Positions 44,893 to 54,437 of a stretch of 64,000 nt of DNA are shown piece by piece (the first letter of the stretch is position 1; every line of letters begins with the position of its first letter). The position numbers and the translations under genes were made by a program. Origin of the DNA: Bacteroidia bacterium (GTDB lineage Bacteria; Bacteroidota; Bacteroidia; SpSt-205). The DNA is taken from NCBI GenBank assembly GCA_026414975.1, contig JAOAHZ010000004.1, forward strand, positions 124,001 to 188,000. Reading direction: 5' to 3'. The notes under the pieces were generated by a model. The model saw only the letters and a program-made list of their open reading frames with translations, was not told where the DNA came from and made no database searches.

Positions 44893-44900
44893 TATCTTTG
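44893..44900 (+). promoter_or_regulatory. -7 element TATCTTTG for dnaB
   Basis: Exact TAnnTTTG. It ends 1 nt before ATG 44902 and 4 nt before ATG 44905; the second fits the spacing seen elsewhere. Confidence 0.6.
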
Positions 44901-44904
44901 AATG

Positions 44905-46371
44905 ATGGCGACCCGCAAATCTAAAGCGGAGACCCTTCTACCTACCGACCCAGCAGGGCGAGTGATCCCTCAAGCGTTAGATATTGAGCGGGCTTTACTT
45001 GGTGCCCTCTTGATAGAAAAAGACGCCATAGCCAAAGTTATAGACCTCCTTACCCCAGAGGCCTTTTACGATAAGCGGCATCAACGGATTTTCGCCGCTA
45101 TTCGTTCTCTTTTTGATCAAGGTCTGCCCGTTGATCTGATTGGCGCTCAAGAAGCTCTGCGCCGCAGCGGAGAGATAAAGGATATTGGCCCTTACTACCT
45201 CGCCGAACTAACGCTGGGTGTGGCTTCCAGCGCTAATGCCGAGACATACGCGCGCATCATCGTGGAAAAATACCTCCTGCGCCAGATCATAGCTTTAGCA
45301 GGGGAACTAACTGAAAAAGCCTTCCAAGACGAGGTAGATGCCTTTGAGCTGTTAGATGCAGCGGAGAACCGGCTGTATGAACTATCCCAGCACCACCTAC
45401 GCCGTAGTGTCCAACCAGGCCAGCGCGTACTCCAAGAAGCTTTGGCCCTATTAGAAAAACTGCGCCACAAGAATCAGCCTCTGACCGGCGTACCATCTGG
45501 TTTTGCTGAACTGGATCGCTTAACGGCTGGTTGGCAAAAATCTGATCTCATTATTCTGGCTGCCCGCCCCAGCATGGGTAAAACAGCGTTTGCCCTCAAC
45601 CTTGCTCGGCATGCCGCCATGAGCGGTTATCCTGTGGCGATTTTCTCGCTGGAGATGTCAGCCCTTCAACTAATGTACCGCTTCATTAGCATGGAGATAG
45701 AGATTAGCTCAGAGCTCTTGCGTACAGGCAAAATACCACCTGATTTATGGCTCGTTCTACCTCAAAAGTTGGAGAAACTGATGCAAGCCCCAATTTTCAT
45801 CGATGACACACCTTCGATCACGATTTATGATCTCCGAGCGAAGTGCCGTCGCCTCAAAGCCGAGAAAGACATCCAGCTCGTCATTATAGATTACCTTCAG
45901 CTTATGGGCACGACCCAACGCACCGCTAACCGAGAACAAGAGATTGCCTCCATCTCTCGCTCTCTGAAGGCTTTGGCGCGGGAGTTAGAGGTGCCTATTC
46001 TGGCGCTGTCTCAGCTAAGCCGAGCCGTTGAAACCCGCGGAGGCGACCGCCGCCCTCAACTCTCCGACCTGCGTGAGAGTGGTAGCTTAGAACAGGATGC
46101 GGATGTGGTTCTGTTTCTCTACCGCCCTGAATATTACGGTATCCTCCAAGATGAAGAAGGCCATCCTACCCAAGGTATCACTGAAGTCCTCCTGAGCAAG
46201 CAGCGTAACGGCCCCATCGGTAAAGTGCGTTTGCGATTTATTAGCGACTATATGCGGTTTCTCTCGGTGGAACCCACCCTGATAGCCGGGGATAATGGAG
46301 GCTACACTTTCTCATCCCGAGCGAATGAGCTCCCCCCTCCAGATGAGGAGGACCCTTTTCCCCCCTTCTGA
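44905..46371 (+). CDS. dnaB: Replicative DNA helicase
   Basis: A 488-residue hexameric helicase that unwinds DNA at the replication fork. The N-terminal domain opens IPQALDIERALLGALLIEKD. The RecA core has Walker A LAARPSMGKTAFALNLA (about 218-235), Walker B LVIIDYLQLM, and the late motifs SRSLKALARELEVPILALSQ and LRESGSLEQDADVVLFLYRP. No intein is present. Two tandem ATG codons are possible; 44905 is preferred from promoter spacing, and 44902 would add one Met. Confidence 0.96.
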   Translation: MATRKSKAETLLPTDPAGRVIPQALDIERALLGALLIEKDAIAKVIDLLTPEAFYDKRHQRIFAAIRSLFDQGLPVDLIGAQEALRRSGEIKDIGPYYLAELTLGVASSANAETYARIIVEKYLLRQIIALAGELTEKAFQDEVDAFELLDAAENRLYELSQHHLRRSVQPGQRVLQEALALLEKLRHKNQPLTGVPSGFAELDRLTAGWQKSDLIILAARPSMGKTAFALNLARHAAMSGYPVAIFSLEMSALQLMYRFISMEIEISSELLRTGKIPPDLWLVLPQKLEKLMQAPIFIDDTPSITIYDLRAKCRRLKAEKDIQLVIIDYLQLMGTTQRTANREQEIASISRSLKALARELEVPILALSQLSRAVETRGGDRRPQLSDLRESGSLEQDADVVLFLYRPEYYGILQDEEGHPTQGITEVLLSKQRNGPIGKVRLRFISDYMRFLSVEPTLIAGDNGGYTFSSRANELPPPDEEDPFPPF

Positions 46372-46449
46372 ACGAAACCGCTCAAATGGCACGATTAATG
46401 TTCAAGCTCAACTGACACTCAGGTGGATGGATAAAAGCCTTTTAGGACT

Positions 46450-48294
46450 ATGAGCCGAGGTAAATCGCAACTCTTCTTGGGAACTTGTCTGCTCATGCAG
46501 GCGAGCTACTCCCAACCCTATAAGGATTTAGAGGTCCAGAGTGGGGCGACTTATGCCTTAGCCTTCACCTCAGACTCTCGCTATCTCCTGTCGGCTGGGA
46601 GTGACAGACTGGTGCGTCTGTGGCATATGCCACATGGGACGCTTTTGGCGCGATTCGGGGGAGCCTCTGCAAGCGTTAATGCTTTGGCTCTTTTACCAGA
46701 CAGCGTTGGAACTTTCTGGGGCGCTTCCAGCGATGGAAAGGTCTACCAGTGGAGACTGACCGATTATCGCAAGGCAGGCGGATCGGTTCTCAAGCCCCAA
46801 CGAGCCGAAGCTCTGGCAAGACGAGTGACCAAGTCAGGTCCCCTGCAACCTTGGGAAGCTATAGCTGTTCATCCCACGCGTCCTATCGTGTATGTCGTTG
46901 GTAGAGAAGGCCTCTTGGTCGGATGGGATTCGGAAGAAGGATGGCTACAAACGCTTCAAGACTCGGCTCGAGTAGCTTATTCTCTGCTATTTGCCTCTCA
47001 CGGCAAAGCCTTGTATATGGGAAGTGGCTCTGGAGCCCTCTTAGTCATAGATCCCTCTACCCTATCCGTACAGAGAACCCTCCGAGGGCATACTAAGGGC
47101 ATCCGAGGCTTAGCCATCAGCCCTGATCAACGCTACTTGGCTACCGCTGGCTTAGATGGTAAAGTCATGCTATGGAACTTAGCGGAAGGCCTACGCACTA
47201 AGACTTTGGAAAAACATTCAGATGGGGTGAGAGCAGTGGCTTTCAGCCCGGACGGACGCTATCTCGCCAGCGCAGGCAAAGACGGGCTATTATGCATTTG
47301 GGCCCTTCCTACTGGGCGATTGGAGAAGGCTATTTCCCTTGAATCACCTCTCTGGACGATAGCTTTCAGCCCTAATGGTCAGTACCTGGTAGCGGGGGGA
47401 GAGGGGGGATTGCTCCGTTTATGGCGCATAGACCAACTGGGCATCAGGCCTATCCAAATCATCGCCGAGACCGACTCTCTTTACGCTCCACCCACAGACC
47501 TACAAGACAACATCCCTCAGTGCCGTTCTACCCAACCCCAGCGGTACGCTTACATCGTCGGCAATGAAGATTACCGTAGCTATCAACCCACTTTTACCCC
47601 AGCGATGAATGTACCGTATGCGATCCGGGACGCCTACACCTTTCGGGTATATGCGGAACAGGTTCTCGGCATTCCCCCCTTGAATATCGTCTTTCTCCAA
47701 AATGCTACCGCCGCTCAAATGCAGCGTGAGTTAGAGAAGCTTCTTTTGCTCATTGCAGCGGCTCGCGGAAAAGCTGAAATCTTCTTCTACTACGCTGGAC
47801 ACGGCGTACCTCATCCCCAGACTCAGGAGAGTTACCTTTTACCTGTGGATGCTGCTCCGACGGCTCCAGAGAGGGGGGGACTTCGTCTAACCGATGTCGT
47901 GCAGAAATTAGGAAACAGTGGTGCAGGAAAGGTGTGGATCATCTTAGACGCCTGCTTCAGTGGAGGAGCTCGGGAGGAGAGTCCACTCGCCGCTCGCGGA
48001 ATCCGCCTCCGCCCTAAGCCGGTCGTGCTCACGGGGCCTGTGATACTGATTTCGGCTACGTCGGCCGATGAGGAGGCCTTGCCTTATCACCAAGCTCGCC
48101 ATGGACTTTTCACTTACTTTCTCCTGAGAGCCCTCAAACTCAAAGGATGTCAAGAGGTGTCCGTGGAAACTCTCTTAGAAGAAGCAGCCGCCGAAACTAC
48201 CCGTTATAGCCTTCTTCTCCATCAAAAACTTCAGCGTCCCACCTGGATCGTAAGTCCAGCGCTGACCGACAAAGTCCTAAGTAGCCCATGGTGA
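46450..48294 (+). CDS. Secreted WD40-repeat caspase-like protease (peptidase C14)
   Basis: A 614-residue protein with a probable Sec signal (MSRGKSQLFLGTCLLMQASYS), about seven WD40 repeats (about 30-330; clearest are SPDQRYLATAGLDGKVMLWN and SPDGRYLASAGKDGLLCIWA), then a caspase-fold domain (about 364-610). The catalytic dyad is His in FFYYAGHGVP (about 451) and Cys in ILDACFSGGA (about 502). Such metacaspase-like enzymes normally cleave after Arg or Lys. The propeller could be a sensing or substrate-binding lid. No clear promoter precedes it. Extracytoplasmic location is inferred from the signal peptide. Confidence 0.88.
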   Translation: MSRGKSQLFLGTCLLMQASYSQPYKDLEVQSGATYALAFTSDSRYLLSAGSDRLVRLWHMPHGTLLARFGGASASVNALALLPDSVGTFWGASSDGKVYQWRLTDYRKAGGSVLKPQRAEALARRVTKSGPLQPWEAIAVHPTRPIVYVVGREGLLVGWDSEEGWLQTLQDSARVAYSLLFASHGKALYMGSGSGALLVIDPSTLSVQRTLRGHTKGIRGLAISPDQRYLATAGLDGKVMLWNLAEGLRTKTLEKHSDGVRAVAFSPDGRYLASAGKDGLLCIWALPTGRLEKAISLESPLWTIAFSPNGQYLVAGGEGGLLRLWRIDQLGIRPIQIIAETDSLYAPPTDLQDNIPQCRSTQPQRYAYIVGNEDYRSYQPTFTPAMNVPYAIRDAYTFRVYAEQVLGIPPLNIVFLQNATAAQMQRELEKLLLLIAAARGKAEIFFYYAGHGVPHPQTQESYLLPVDAAPTAPERGGLRLTDVVQKLGNSGAGKVWIILDACFSGGAREESPLAARGIRLRPKPVVLTGPVILISATSADEEALPYHQARHGLFTYFLLRALKLKGCQEVSVETLLEEAAAETTRYSLLLHQKLQRPTWIVSPALTDKVLSSPW

Positions 48295-48404
48295 GATGAG
48301 GCATATATTGAGACCCAGCTCAAGCGTCCCGTAACGACGACTCTTCCGCCTAAACCATGATATCTAAACCGAAACCCCCTCTGACCCGGACGGGACTACC
48401 CAAC

Positions 48405-49376
48405 TTATTGAAAAACCTCTCTGTAACTCTCCCTAAACTCCAACTTCGGTAGCTTATACCCACAGGGAAAGCTGCCTATGGGACATTTAACTTTACCGTG
48501 GAGACCACAGGGGCGGCAAGCTAAAGGCTCTTTCACCTCCACTATCTCGCTGTGGGGGGCTAAGGGGCCAAAACCGAAAGCAGGAATCGTAGAGCAAAAC
48601 ACCGTCGTCGTAGGCACACCCAAGGCCGAAGCTATATGGGTCATAGCGCTGTCTACCGTATAAACCCGGTGGGCGCCCGCAACCAGCGCTACCAACTCGG
48701 GCAACGAAAGCTGCCCAGCAACATTCGCTGCGCGAGGATGATAACGACAGAGAGGCTCCACTCGGTCTCGGTCCCCTTTCAAGCCTGTTACATAGACATG
48801 GAGAGAGGGGGGTAGACTTCTCAAAAAATCCGCCCAATACGACCAAGGGGCCTCCTTGGTTGGCCACCGAGAGGTAGGCGAAAGTACGATATAAGGCTTC
48901 TGAACCTCCAAGCGAAGCGTCGGACAAAGCCAAGGGAGCGGCGGTGGTTCTGGCGATACACCAAGAGGGGATCCGAGGGCTAACACCCGCCCAACTTCAT
49001 GAAGTCCTGCCCGAAACTCATGGCGCACCCGATGAGTGTATGCGAAGCTAAGAGGATTTTTGTCGTAAGTGATACGGTGCTTTGCAGGCAGAGACAATCC
49101 TAAAAGCCCCATTCTAAAAAATCGCTGTACAACAAGGATGGCTTCCCATCGGTCCTGCCTCAACTCCCTGTAAAGGCGAAGCCAACCTCCCCAGCTTTTA
49201 TCCCAGGTCCATATCCTGATCTCCCACGGATGATGAGCGAATAGCTCTTGGAAGTCGCTGCGTACTATCCAGTGTAGCTCAGCGGAAGGGAAAGCCGCCC
49301 TCAGTCGTCCTAAGAGAGGTAAAGTCAAAACCGCATCACCTAAAAAGGCTGTCTGGATCACAAGGAAGCGCGCCAT
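48405..49376 (-). CDS. Glycosyltransferase family 9 (heptosyltransferase-like)
   Basis: A 323-residue GT-B enzyme like those that add heptose to the LPS core. Motifs are RFLVIQTAFLGDAVLTLPLL at the N-terminus, PYIVLSPTSRWPTKEAPWSY in the middle and the donor-binding YTVDSAMTHIASALGVPTTTVF. A C-terminal Cys-rich segment (CRPCGLHGKVKCPIGSFPCG) is common in this group. ATG 49376 is preferred to GTG 49385. Its start overlaps the LptF/G gene by 19 bp, linking it to envelope assembly. Confidence 0.9.
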   Translation of the reverse strand: MARFLVIQTAFLGDAVLTLPLLGRLRAAFPSAELHWIVRSDFQELFAHHPWEIRIWTWDKSWGGWLRLYRELRQDRWEAILVVQRFFRMGLLGLSLPAKHRITYDKNPLSFAYTHRVRHEFRAGLHEVGRVLALGSPLGVSPEPPPLPWLCPTLRLEVQKPYIVLSPTSRWPTKEAPWSYWADFLRSLPPSLHVYVTGLKGDRDRVEPLCRYHPRAANVAGQLSLPELVALVAGAHRVYTVDSAMTHIASALGVPTTTVFCSTIPAFGFGPLAPHSEIVEVKEPLACRPCGLHGKVKCPIGSFPCGYKLPKLEFRESYREVFQ

Positions 49377-50710
49377 AGTCGCCACTTCTTACGCCAAAAC
49401 TCCAAGTATAGCCAGCGAGCTTCTGTGGTCACTAACAGCAGAAGGTATAAGACAAGGGGAGCTATAACCAATAAAGGTAAAAAGGCGCCTACCCAAGGAA
49501 CCATCACGCCTTCGCGAGCCAATTTTTTACCCTGAGCATTGAGGATATAGAAAAGGATGAATAGAGCTGTGGATACCACCAGCGGCATGCCCAAACCACC
49601 CTTCCGAATGACCCCTCCTAATGTCGCTCCTAAGAGTAGGAAGACTACAGTCGCCAGCGGATAAGCAAACTTATACCACCATTCTAACTCGTAACGCCAA
49701 TAAGTCTCATGAACTTGACTAAGTCGCTGAGCGTAATATTCGGTCAGACTTCGGTCGCGCCGCAGTAGGTTTTCTACTTCATAAACGCTGGCTTGACCTA
49801 CGGAGAGGAGGATTGAGTCTCCCTGCAAAGGGACAGGAAAACTCTGCCGAAGGTAAGTATAAATCTCCTGTTCCGTACTCTCGCACAAGCCTTTCAAGCT
49901 ATCTACGGCATGACGCAACGCTCCTATTTCTAACATGTACTGATGCCCAGCGAAGAGTTTTTCATCCGAGCGTCGCAGCCCCAACCCAGATATGTCCAAC
50001 CTTAGATGCAGGGTATCAAAACAGCTCCGAGTCCATGTGGGAGCTTGCTGAGGCTTCAAGTTCATTTCATATTGACATCCGCCATAGAGCACAAAGCGCA
50101 GGAAAAGCCACTCTTTATCCACGAAAAATTCACCTAAGTCTGATACAACCGTGCGCTCTATACTGCCATCCGGTGCGTACTCGTAGATGAGGACATCTCT
50201 AACGAAGCGCTCTCCGCGAACTTCACCGACTCGCACCGCATATCCATCTATCCAGCGATTGAAAAGTCCTGGCTTCAGGGCTAAGGCGGGTTTAGCGTGT
50301 TCCATGTCATACAGAAGGGTGTATAGCTTGAGATTAGCCTGAGGGATCAGATACCATGATAACCAACCAGAGAGAAGAAGAGCCCCTAACCCACTGAGGA
50401 AAAGAGGAGCCAGCACACGAGTGAAAGGAATGCCAGCGCTCAGTAGTGCAGTCAGTTCTAAACGCTCTCCGAAGTTGCCCATGGTCATGAGCCCTGCCAT
50501 TAGAAGCCCCATAGGTAGAGCCAATAAGACAAGTGAAGCCGAAGCGTAACCGAAGAGCTCCGCAAGAACCGCCGCTGGAAAGCCCTTACCCAAGATATCC
50601 TCCTGATAGCGCGAGAGAAACTGGATAACCAGGATAACCAGCGTGGTACTGAAACTGGCTGCAAAAGGTCCCAGAAAACTCAAGAGCACATACCTATCCA
50701 GCCGTTTCAT
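49358..50710 (-). CDS. LptF/LptG-family permease (YjgP/YjgQ)
   Basis: A 450-residue inner-membrane protein with transmembrane helices near the N-terminus (YVLLSFLGPFAASFSTTLVI) and C-terminus (YPLATVVFLLLGATLGGVI, ALFILFYILNAQGKKLAREG) and a periplasmic beta domain between. In the Lpt machine these proteins extract LPS from the inner membrane with LptB. The ATG at 50710 overlaps the stop of the upstream aldolase gene (ATGA), replacing the longer frame from 50716. Whether this is LptF or LptG is not decided. Confidence 0.92.
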   Translation of the reverse strand: MKRLDRYVLLSFLGPFAASFSTTLVILVIQFLSRYQEDILGKGFPAAVLAELFGYASASLVLLALPMGLLMAGLMTMGNFGERLELTALLSAGIPFTRVLAPLFLSGLGALLLSGWLSWYLIPQANLKLYTLLYDMEHAKPALALKPGLFNRWIDGYAVRVGEVRGERFVRDVLIYEYAPDGSIERTVVSDLGEFFVDKEWLFLRFVLYGGCQYEMNLKPQQAPTWTRSCFDTLHLRLDISGLGLRRSDEKLFAGHQYMLEIGALRHAVDSLKGLCESTEQEIYTYLRQSFPVPLQGDSILLSVGQASVYEVENLLRRDRSLTEYYAQRLSQVHETYWRYELEWWYKFAYPLATVVFLLLGATLGGVIRKGGLGMPLVVSTALFILFYILNAQGKKLAREGVMVPWVGAFLPLLVIAPLVLYLLLLVTTEARWLYLEFWRKKWRLWRASL

Positions 50711-51900
50711 ACCCAAACCTCGGGGTGGGCGGCGTAGGTGAGAGCCTTTTCTACAACGGAATCACCCCTGATAATGTAGAGAAGAGGGAATCGCTGGGTT
50801 AGTTCCCCTGCTTTGGCGTGACGAAAGTAAAGAGGGGCTCCAATATCCAAAAAAGCAGGGGGATTTGCGATGCGGACGGGGGTTTGAATCTCTCCGGCAC
50901 CTTCATGAGGAAGAAACTCAGCTTGAGGAGGTAACCAGGGTCGCGGAAGCTTTTCCTTTCCAACAGCTCCAGAAGCAATGTAGCCTCCCCCATGGCAGGT
51001 AAAAATTTCCTTATGCGGTCGCCGTACAATCTCTAAACTAAATCCAGCTGCCGGTATGAAACTCACCCGCTCGTAATGGTCAAAAAGGGCAGGAGCAAAA
51101 AAAGCTGAGCCCGCCGTAACTTCTGTTACAGTGGGGTCCTCTTTAGTCTCCGTCAGACTTCCAGTTCCACCGCCGTTTACCAGGGAGAGGCTAAATCCCT
51201 CTGCCTGCAGGGCTTCTACTACCTCTCGACGGCGCTTCTTGATTTCTGTAAGTGAACGTCTCTTCAAGAGGCGAAGCATAGGGCCTTTCCAACCCACGCC
51301 CTTATCTCCTACACCTGCAATCTGAGCCTCGTAGGCTAAAATCCCGACTAAATGAAGGTGGGAAAGACCTCTCAGAAAGCGCGCCAGTTGCACTGCCGAT
51401 TCAGGGGTACGGATAGGAGAGCGTCTAACCCCGAAGTAGAGCCATCCCCAATCGGACGAGACATCTACATCTATGCATACTTCAGCTTTGAGTGATGTAC
51501 CTTGCAGGACTTGTTCTAAGGCTTGTGCTTGAAGAGGGCTGTCTATCAAGGCTATCGCTCGTTTTTTCATCTCCAAGAGGGAGCGGAAGGCCTCTGTCTC
51601 CGCCGCTTGATAAAAAGGATATCCAACGAAAAAGTCATCCAAGCCTGCTTGAGCGAGGTACAGGGCTTCACGCGCACTCATGCATAACATCCCCTGAAAA
51701 CGCTCGCTATAGGAAAAAAGCCTTTGTAGCACGGCAACGCATCGAATAGACTTAGTGGCTATGCGGACAGGCAGAGACCCTGCATAAGCCAGCACTCGCT
51801 GAGCATTCTCATAAAGCACTTCCTCATCTAACAAAGCCAAAGGGCGTGCAATACCCTGCAGGGCTTGGGTATATCGCTCATAACTTTCCCGCCAATCCAC
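50707..51900 (-). CDS. PLP-dependent amino acid deaminase/aldolase (D-threonine aldolase-like)
   Basis: A 397-residue alanine-racemase-fold protein. The PLP lysine is in PVRIATKSIRCVAVL, and YEAQIAGVGDKG and SLVNGGGTGSLTE are typical of the Dsd1/D-threonine aldolase group. The C-terminal metal-binding strand (HGGGYIASG, then GDSVVEKALTY) is less certain. It may cleave or deaminate D-3-hydroxy amino acids. The start is GTG 51900, 5 nt after an exact TAACTTTG. It is coupled to lptF/G, an unexpected pairing. Confidence 0.85.
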   Translation of the reverse strand: MDWRESYERYTQALQGIARPLALLDEEVLYENAQRVLAYAGSLPVRIATKSIRCVAVLQRLFSYSERFQGMLCMSAREALYLAQAGLDDFFVGYPFYQAAETEAFRSLLEMKKRAIALIDSPLQAQALEQVLQGTSLKAEVCIDVDVSSDWGWLYFGVRRSPIRTPESAVQLARFLRGLSHLHLVGILAYEAQIAGVGDKGVGWKGPMLRLLKRRSLTEIKKRRREVVEALQAEGFSLSLVNGGGTGSLTETKEDPTVTEVTAGSAFFAPALFDHYERVSFIPAAGFSLEIVRRPHKEIFTCHGGGYIASGAVGKEKLPRPWLPPQAEFLPHEGAGEIQTPVRIANPPAFLDIGAPLYFRHAKAGELTQRFPLLYIIRGDSVVEKALTYAAHPEVWV

Positions 51901-51905
51901 CCTTT

Positions 51906-51913
51906 CAAAGTTA
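51906..51913 (-). promoter_or_regulatory. -7 element TAACTTTG for the aldolase-lptF/G-GT9 operon
   Basis: Exact TAnnTTTG, 5 nt before GTG 51900. It overlaps the stop codon of the upstream GT4 gene. Confidence 0.6.
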
Positions 51914-53044
51914 GGATGCCACCTCTATAAGACTATTCCAAACCACTCTCAGGGTCTCTTGCCACGAAAACCGCTCCACATGCATCCGTCCTATCTGAGC
52001 CCTGAGAGCTCTCTCTTCAGGAGATTGCGTAAGAGCTTGATAGATAGCTTCGGCGATAGATTCTGGATCATAGGGGTTTGCATAAAAAGCCGCTTCTCCA
52101 CCTACTTCAGGTAGCGAGCTGATGCGACTAGTCACCACAGGCACACCACAACCTAAGGCTTCAGCTACGGGAATACCAAACCCTTCATAAAGCGAAGGAT
52201 AAACTACTACTGCTGCGGCATTATAGAGCTTGAGTAGCTCCCAATCAGATACGGGAGGATGGAAAATAACCTCACTCGCATAACGCATCTCCCTGAGAGA
52301 GTCGCTCAGTTGACCTTTGTCAAACATAAAACGGCCCACTAAAAGTAACCGCAACGGCTCTTTATACCGCTCTCGCAGTCGGTCGTACGCTTGTAGAAGT
52401 CGTTTCGGATTTTTCCTCGGATGAATGCTACCTATGTAGAATAAATAAGGGCAGCCTTCGGAATATTGATTTAGCACCTCGCTCTTGTTCAGCTCGGGCA
52501 AAGGGCGAAAAAAACTCATATCGCATCCTTGGTAAGCGATCCGAATCCGAGCTTCCTCCGCACCAAAGAGTTCTAAGATATCTTGACGAACTGAATGGCT
52601 ATTGACAATCAGGATTTTACTGTAGCGTATAGTGCTTTTCATGGCTCTCATGTAGTAAGCTTGCCATCCCTTAGGTAAAAACTCGGGATGCCGAGCAAAG
52701 GCTACATCATGAATAAAGGCCACTACTGGTATTTTTCGTCCTACCTCTCGAGTGAGAAGCCCATATGTGGAGAATAAAATATCAGGCTTACGCCACCGCA
52801 AGTAGATCGGCACCGATAGGCGCCACCATACCTCATATAAGGTCCAGTGACGGGTCGGCGGGGGGAGTATCACCGTGTGCTGAGCCGGCCCAAAGTGATA
52901 CCGAGGTAAAGGTTTCCTATCAAATAAAAGGTCCCATTCCACCTCAGGATGTTCTCGCACAAGACGAGAGGCTACCTCCTTAGTAAAGCGCCCAAACCCT
53001 TCTAAGTGAGGCAGCAGGAATCGGCTATCCACGGCGATTCGCAT
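51911..53044 (-). CDS. Glycosyltransferase family 4
   Basis: A 377-residue GT-B enzyme. The N-terminal acceptor domain begins MRIAVDSRFLLPHLEGFGRF. The donor domain has FYIGSIHPRKNPKRLLQAY and the nucleotide-sugar signature PSLYEGFGIPVAEALGCGVPVVTS (shown in two parts: LYEGFGIPVAEALG and GVPVVTS). Likely transfers a sugar in surface polysaccharide assembly. It overlaps the flippase gene by 20 bp and is the last gene of the coaD-GT2-flippase-GT4 run. Confidence 0.92.
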   Translation of the reverse strand: MRIAVDSRFLLPHLEGFGRFTKEVASRLVREHPEVEWDLLFDRKPLPRYHFGPAQHTVILPPPTRHWTLYEVWWRLSVPIYLRWRKPDILFSTYGLLTREVGRKIPVVAFIHDVAFARHPEFLPKGWQAYYMRAMKSTIRYSKILIVNSHSVRQDILELFGAEEARIRIAYQGCDMSFFRPLPELNKSEVLNQYSEGCPYLFYIGSIHPRKNPKRLLQAYDRLRERYKEPLRLLLVGRFMFDKGQLSDSLREMRYASEVIFHPPVSDWELLKLYNAAAVVVYPSLYEGFGIPVAEALGCGVPVVTSRISSLPEVGGEAAFYANPYDPESIAEAIYQALTQSPEERALRAQIGRMHVERFSWQETLRVVWNSLIEVAS

Positions 53045-54437
53045 ACCTCCAATCCCGAAATAAACCTACGAGCCAACCTGATCCGATAAAAAGTGGCACG
53101 GCGCTAATAAAGGCAAGCCAACTTTGACTTACTTGGCCTATTCCAAAAAGCCCTCCTACATACAGTACGGACAGCCCGCCCAATCTCATTAGCGTGGAAG
53201 AGGGAACAGGGACGGGGGCTTTTGCCTTAAATATCCATAGAAGCCCGGCGCTGTAAAACAAGTAGCTGAGTCCCAGAGCTATCACCGCTCCCAACCCCGA
53301 CAATAGTGGAAGCATCAAGGCACAAGAGACGAAATTGGTAAAGCTGGCACCCAGCATAACCCAAAAACATACCCATTCATACCCAACCGCTGTAAGGTAA
53401 GTTCCATAAATAGCCGTGAGGCCGTTGATGAGGAGAGGTATAGCGGATACTTGTAGCATCTTCGCCATTTCGCTTATCTCCTGAGACGAGCTGCTTGTAA
53501 ATAAGATGAGAAAGAACTGCGGCGTCCCCACAAATAACCCCGCCACCGCCACGATGGGCAGAGCACTCACTAACTGACCCCACACAAAGGTGCGCCACAG
53601 TTCAGTACCCCTTTGGCGGCCCAGCTTAGCAAAGCGGGCGAAAAACATCGGAAGCACTATCCACAGATACATCATGGCTGCAGCGAACCATCGGTAAGCT
53701 CCCCAGTAAAGTCCATTTGCATAAGGACCTACCCACCGTTCCAAAAGCACCTGATTCAGGCGCTCATTTAGAGTACTTGCGTAGCTTAGGAGCGCAAACG
53801 GTGTCATTTGACGAAAAATAGCCCAGAGACTTCGCCGCTCGGCTTGAAGGACAGGTAAGCCGTATTGATGCCATACTCCTACCCCAGTCCCTATAGCTGT
53901 CAGCATTCCAGCCGTTAGCAAAACCCCTACATAAGTGTCCCCGTCTAACATCCCCCATAACCCGGCTAGGAGAATCAGTACTACTGCTTTCTCTGCGGCA
54001 GAGAGTAGGGCATCTAAGCGAAATCGCTGAGCCCCTTGAAAAAAAGCTCGGAAATACTGGAGATAGCTCAACGATAGCTGATAGCCCAGCAGAGCTACAA
54101 GCCAAATGAAAGCCTTTCCTCTATAGCCTATAATCCATCCAAGACCCATAAAAACCGCAGCCGACAGAAGCGTGAGAATGAGCTTCAGCGTGAGGGTAAA
54201 ACCGCTAAGAGAACGGTAAGTACCCAGACTACGAGCCATCTCTCGGGTAACGAGGACATATAGTCCCCAATCCGCTAATGCAGCCGCCCACTGCCCCAAC
54301 CCTAAGAGAGCACCAATAATCCCGTAGGATTCATGACCAATGCGATTCTGAGCGAGGTTATCCACTATGAGCCATAGGGGCTTAGACAGAAGATTGGCTA
54401 AGACCACCAAGATAAAATCACGCTGAAGCGTTTTCAT
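53025..54437 (-). CDS. Polysaccharide flippase (Wzx/MATE-like)
   Basis: A 470-residue membrane protein with about 12-14 hydrophobic helices and the typical opening of oligosaccharide flippases (RDFILVVLANLLSKPLWLIV, then NRIGHESYGIIGALLGLGQW). Family members move lipid-linked glycans across the inner membrane. Its ATG overlaps the GT2 stop (ATGA) and its end overlaps the GT4 gene. The glycan is not identifiable; no Wzy polymerase is nearby. Confidence 0.88.
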   Translation of the reverse strand: MKTLQRDFILVVLANLLSKPLWLIVDNLAQNRIGHESYGIIGALLGLGQWAAALADWGLYVLVTREMARSLGTYRSLSGFTLTLKLILTLLSAAVFMGLGWIIGYRGKAFIWLVALLGYQLSLSYLQYFRAFFQGAQRFRLDALLSAAEKAVVLILLAGLWGMLDGDTYVGVLLTAGMLTAIGTGVGVWHQYGLPVLQAERRSLWAIFRQMTPFALLSYASTLNERLNQVLLERWVGPYANGLYWGAYRWFAAAMMYLWIVLPMFFARFAKLGRQRGTELWRTFVWGQLVSALPIVAVAGLFVGTPQFFLILFTSSSSQEISEMAKMLQVSAIPLLINGLTAIYGTYLTAVGYEWVCFWVMLGASFTNFVSCALMLPLLSGLGAVIALGLSYLFYSAGLLWIFKAKAPVPVPSSTLMRLGGLSVLYVGGLFGIGQVSQSWLAFISAVPLFIGSGWLVGLFRDWRYANRRG

